Positions 6,452-6,794 of a stretch of 6,794 nt of DNA are shown here, piece by piece; position 1 is the first letter of the stretch; each line of letters starts with the position of its first letter. Below the pieces are notes generated by a model that had not been told where the DNA came from, did no database searches, and saw only the letters and a list, made by a program, of their open reading frames with translations. Both the position numbers and the translations under genes were made by a program. Origin of the DNA: an uncultured bacterium (GTDB lineage: Bacteria; Chloroflexota; Anaerolineae; JACIWP01); the NCBI GenBank assembly GCA_903872005.1, contig CAIQJD010000732.1:1-6794 (forward strand), in the 5' to 3' direction.

Positions 6452-6472
6452 GCCGGCGCCCGGAGCGCCGGC
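6452..6472 (+). other. Perfect 8-bp GC hairpin between rplO and secY
   Basis: GCCGGCGC (6452-6459) and GCGCCGGC (6465-6472) are exact reverse complements around the loop CCGGA, starting 14 nt after the rplO stop. This is the strongest uninterrupted stem in the window. It is followed by GGCGAGGGAGTGG rather than a U-tract, so an intrinsic terminator is unlikely. It may mark an mRNA-processing or stability boundary between ribosomal genes and secY (inference). The arms each contain the iterated GCCGGC hexamer. Confidence 0.5.
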
Positions 6473-6495
6473 GGCGAGGGAGTGGAGGCCCCCTT

Positions 6496-6794
6496 ATGAT
6501 TCAAGCGGTTGTCAACGCGTTCAAGCTGCCCGACCTGCGGCGGAAGATCCTCTTCACGCTGGGGATCTTGCTCATCTATCGGGTGGCTTCGCATGTGCCG
6601 GTTCCAGGTGTGGATGCGGCCCGGTTGGCTACGTTGTTTCAGAGCAACCAGTTGCTGGGATTGTTGGACATCTTCTCCGGCGGAGCCATGGCGAATTTCT
6701 CGGTAATGGCGATGGGTGTCTATCCCTACATCACTGCGTCCATTATCCTGACCCTGTTGCAGCCGTTGATTCCGAAGCTGGAAGAGCTGGCCAA
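6496..6794 (+). CDS. secY: Preprotein translocase subunit SecY, 3'-truncated by window edge
   Basis: SecY is the channel-forming subunit of the SecYEG translocon in the cytoplasmic membrane. Ninety-nine of about 420-450 residues are visible. The N-terminal cytoplasmic segment MIQAVVNAFKLPDLRRKILFT leads into TM1 (about 17-36) with the conserved YRVASHVPVPGVD. Then comes LLDIFSGGAMANFS, the plug region in the family (about 56-69), and TM2 with VMAMGVYPYITASIILTLL (70-88). The SecY signature usually has Gln in the ASIIxQLL motif; here it reads ASIILTLL, so Gln is replaced by Thr. ATG 6496 follows GGAGG (6484-6488) by 7 nt. The frame stays open to the last base. Position directly after rplO is the standard end of the spc operon; adk, map and infA would be expected downstream. 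Confidence 0.97.
   Translation, partial: MIQAVVNAFKLPDLRRKILFTLGILLIYRVASHVPVPGVDAARLATLFQSNQLLGLLDIFSGGAMANFSVMAMGVYPYITASIILTLLQPLIPKLEELA

Overview
This window is an internal piece of the conserved bacterial ribosomal-protein supercluster (S10 operon joined to the spc operon), all on the + strand. The gene order is canonical: rplV (5'-truncated), rpsC, rplP, rpmC, rpsQ, rplN, rplX, rplE, rpsN, rpsH, rplF, rplR, rpsE, rpmD, rplO, secY (3'-truncated). Every gene was placed by recognising its family from the translation. All complete genes have intact frames and lengths near the family norm. I saw no RNA gene, mobile element, CRISPR array, phage gene or horizontally acquired cargo, and no strong promoter or classical terminator. 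The window therefore looks like one stretch of a single long transcript that starts and ends outside it.

The organism is a bacterium of roughly 60 % G+C (estimated by eye). It uses varied start codons (TTG for rpsC, GTG for rpsN and rplF) and clear Shine-Dalgarno sequences at nearly every gene. S14 is the short zinc-binding form and L24 carries a C-terminal zinc ribbon. My best guess is a member of the Chloroflexota (Anaerolineae/Caldilineae-like), based on the overall look of the proteins. This is an inference, not a proof.

Layout: 1-1064 holds the end of L22 and all of S3. At 1065-1213 lies a 149-nt spacer, long for this operon, with potential RNA structure ending against the rplP ribosome-binding site. 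The block 1214-2482 (L16, L29, S17, L14) is very tightly packed, with 1-4 nt overlaps or a 2-nt gap that suggest translational coupling. The block 2502-4766 (L24, L5, S14, S8, L6) has 19-78 nt spacers, several of which can fold into compact hairpins. The block 4852-6437 (L18, S5, L30, L15) is again tight after an 85-nt leader spacer. SecY begins at 6496, after a perfect 8-bp hairpin, and runs off the end.

The products act together: S3, S17, S14, S8 and S5 build the 30S subunit; L22, L16, L29, L14, L24, L5, L6, L18, L30 and L15 build the 50S subunit; SecY is the membrane channel used by ribosomes making exported and membrane proteins.

I did not find an undescribed biological system. The points most worth a second look are non-coding: a strongly over-represented GCCGGC palindrome (29 hand-counted copies, including in spacers), compact pentaloop hairpins in several intergenic spacers, two spacers with competing or SD-adjacent structures, and a roughly 13-residue insertion in L24.
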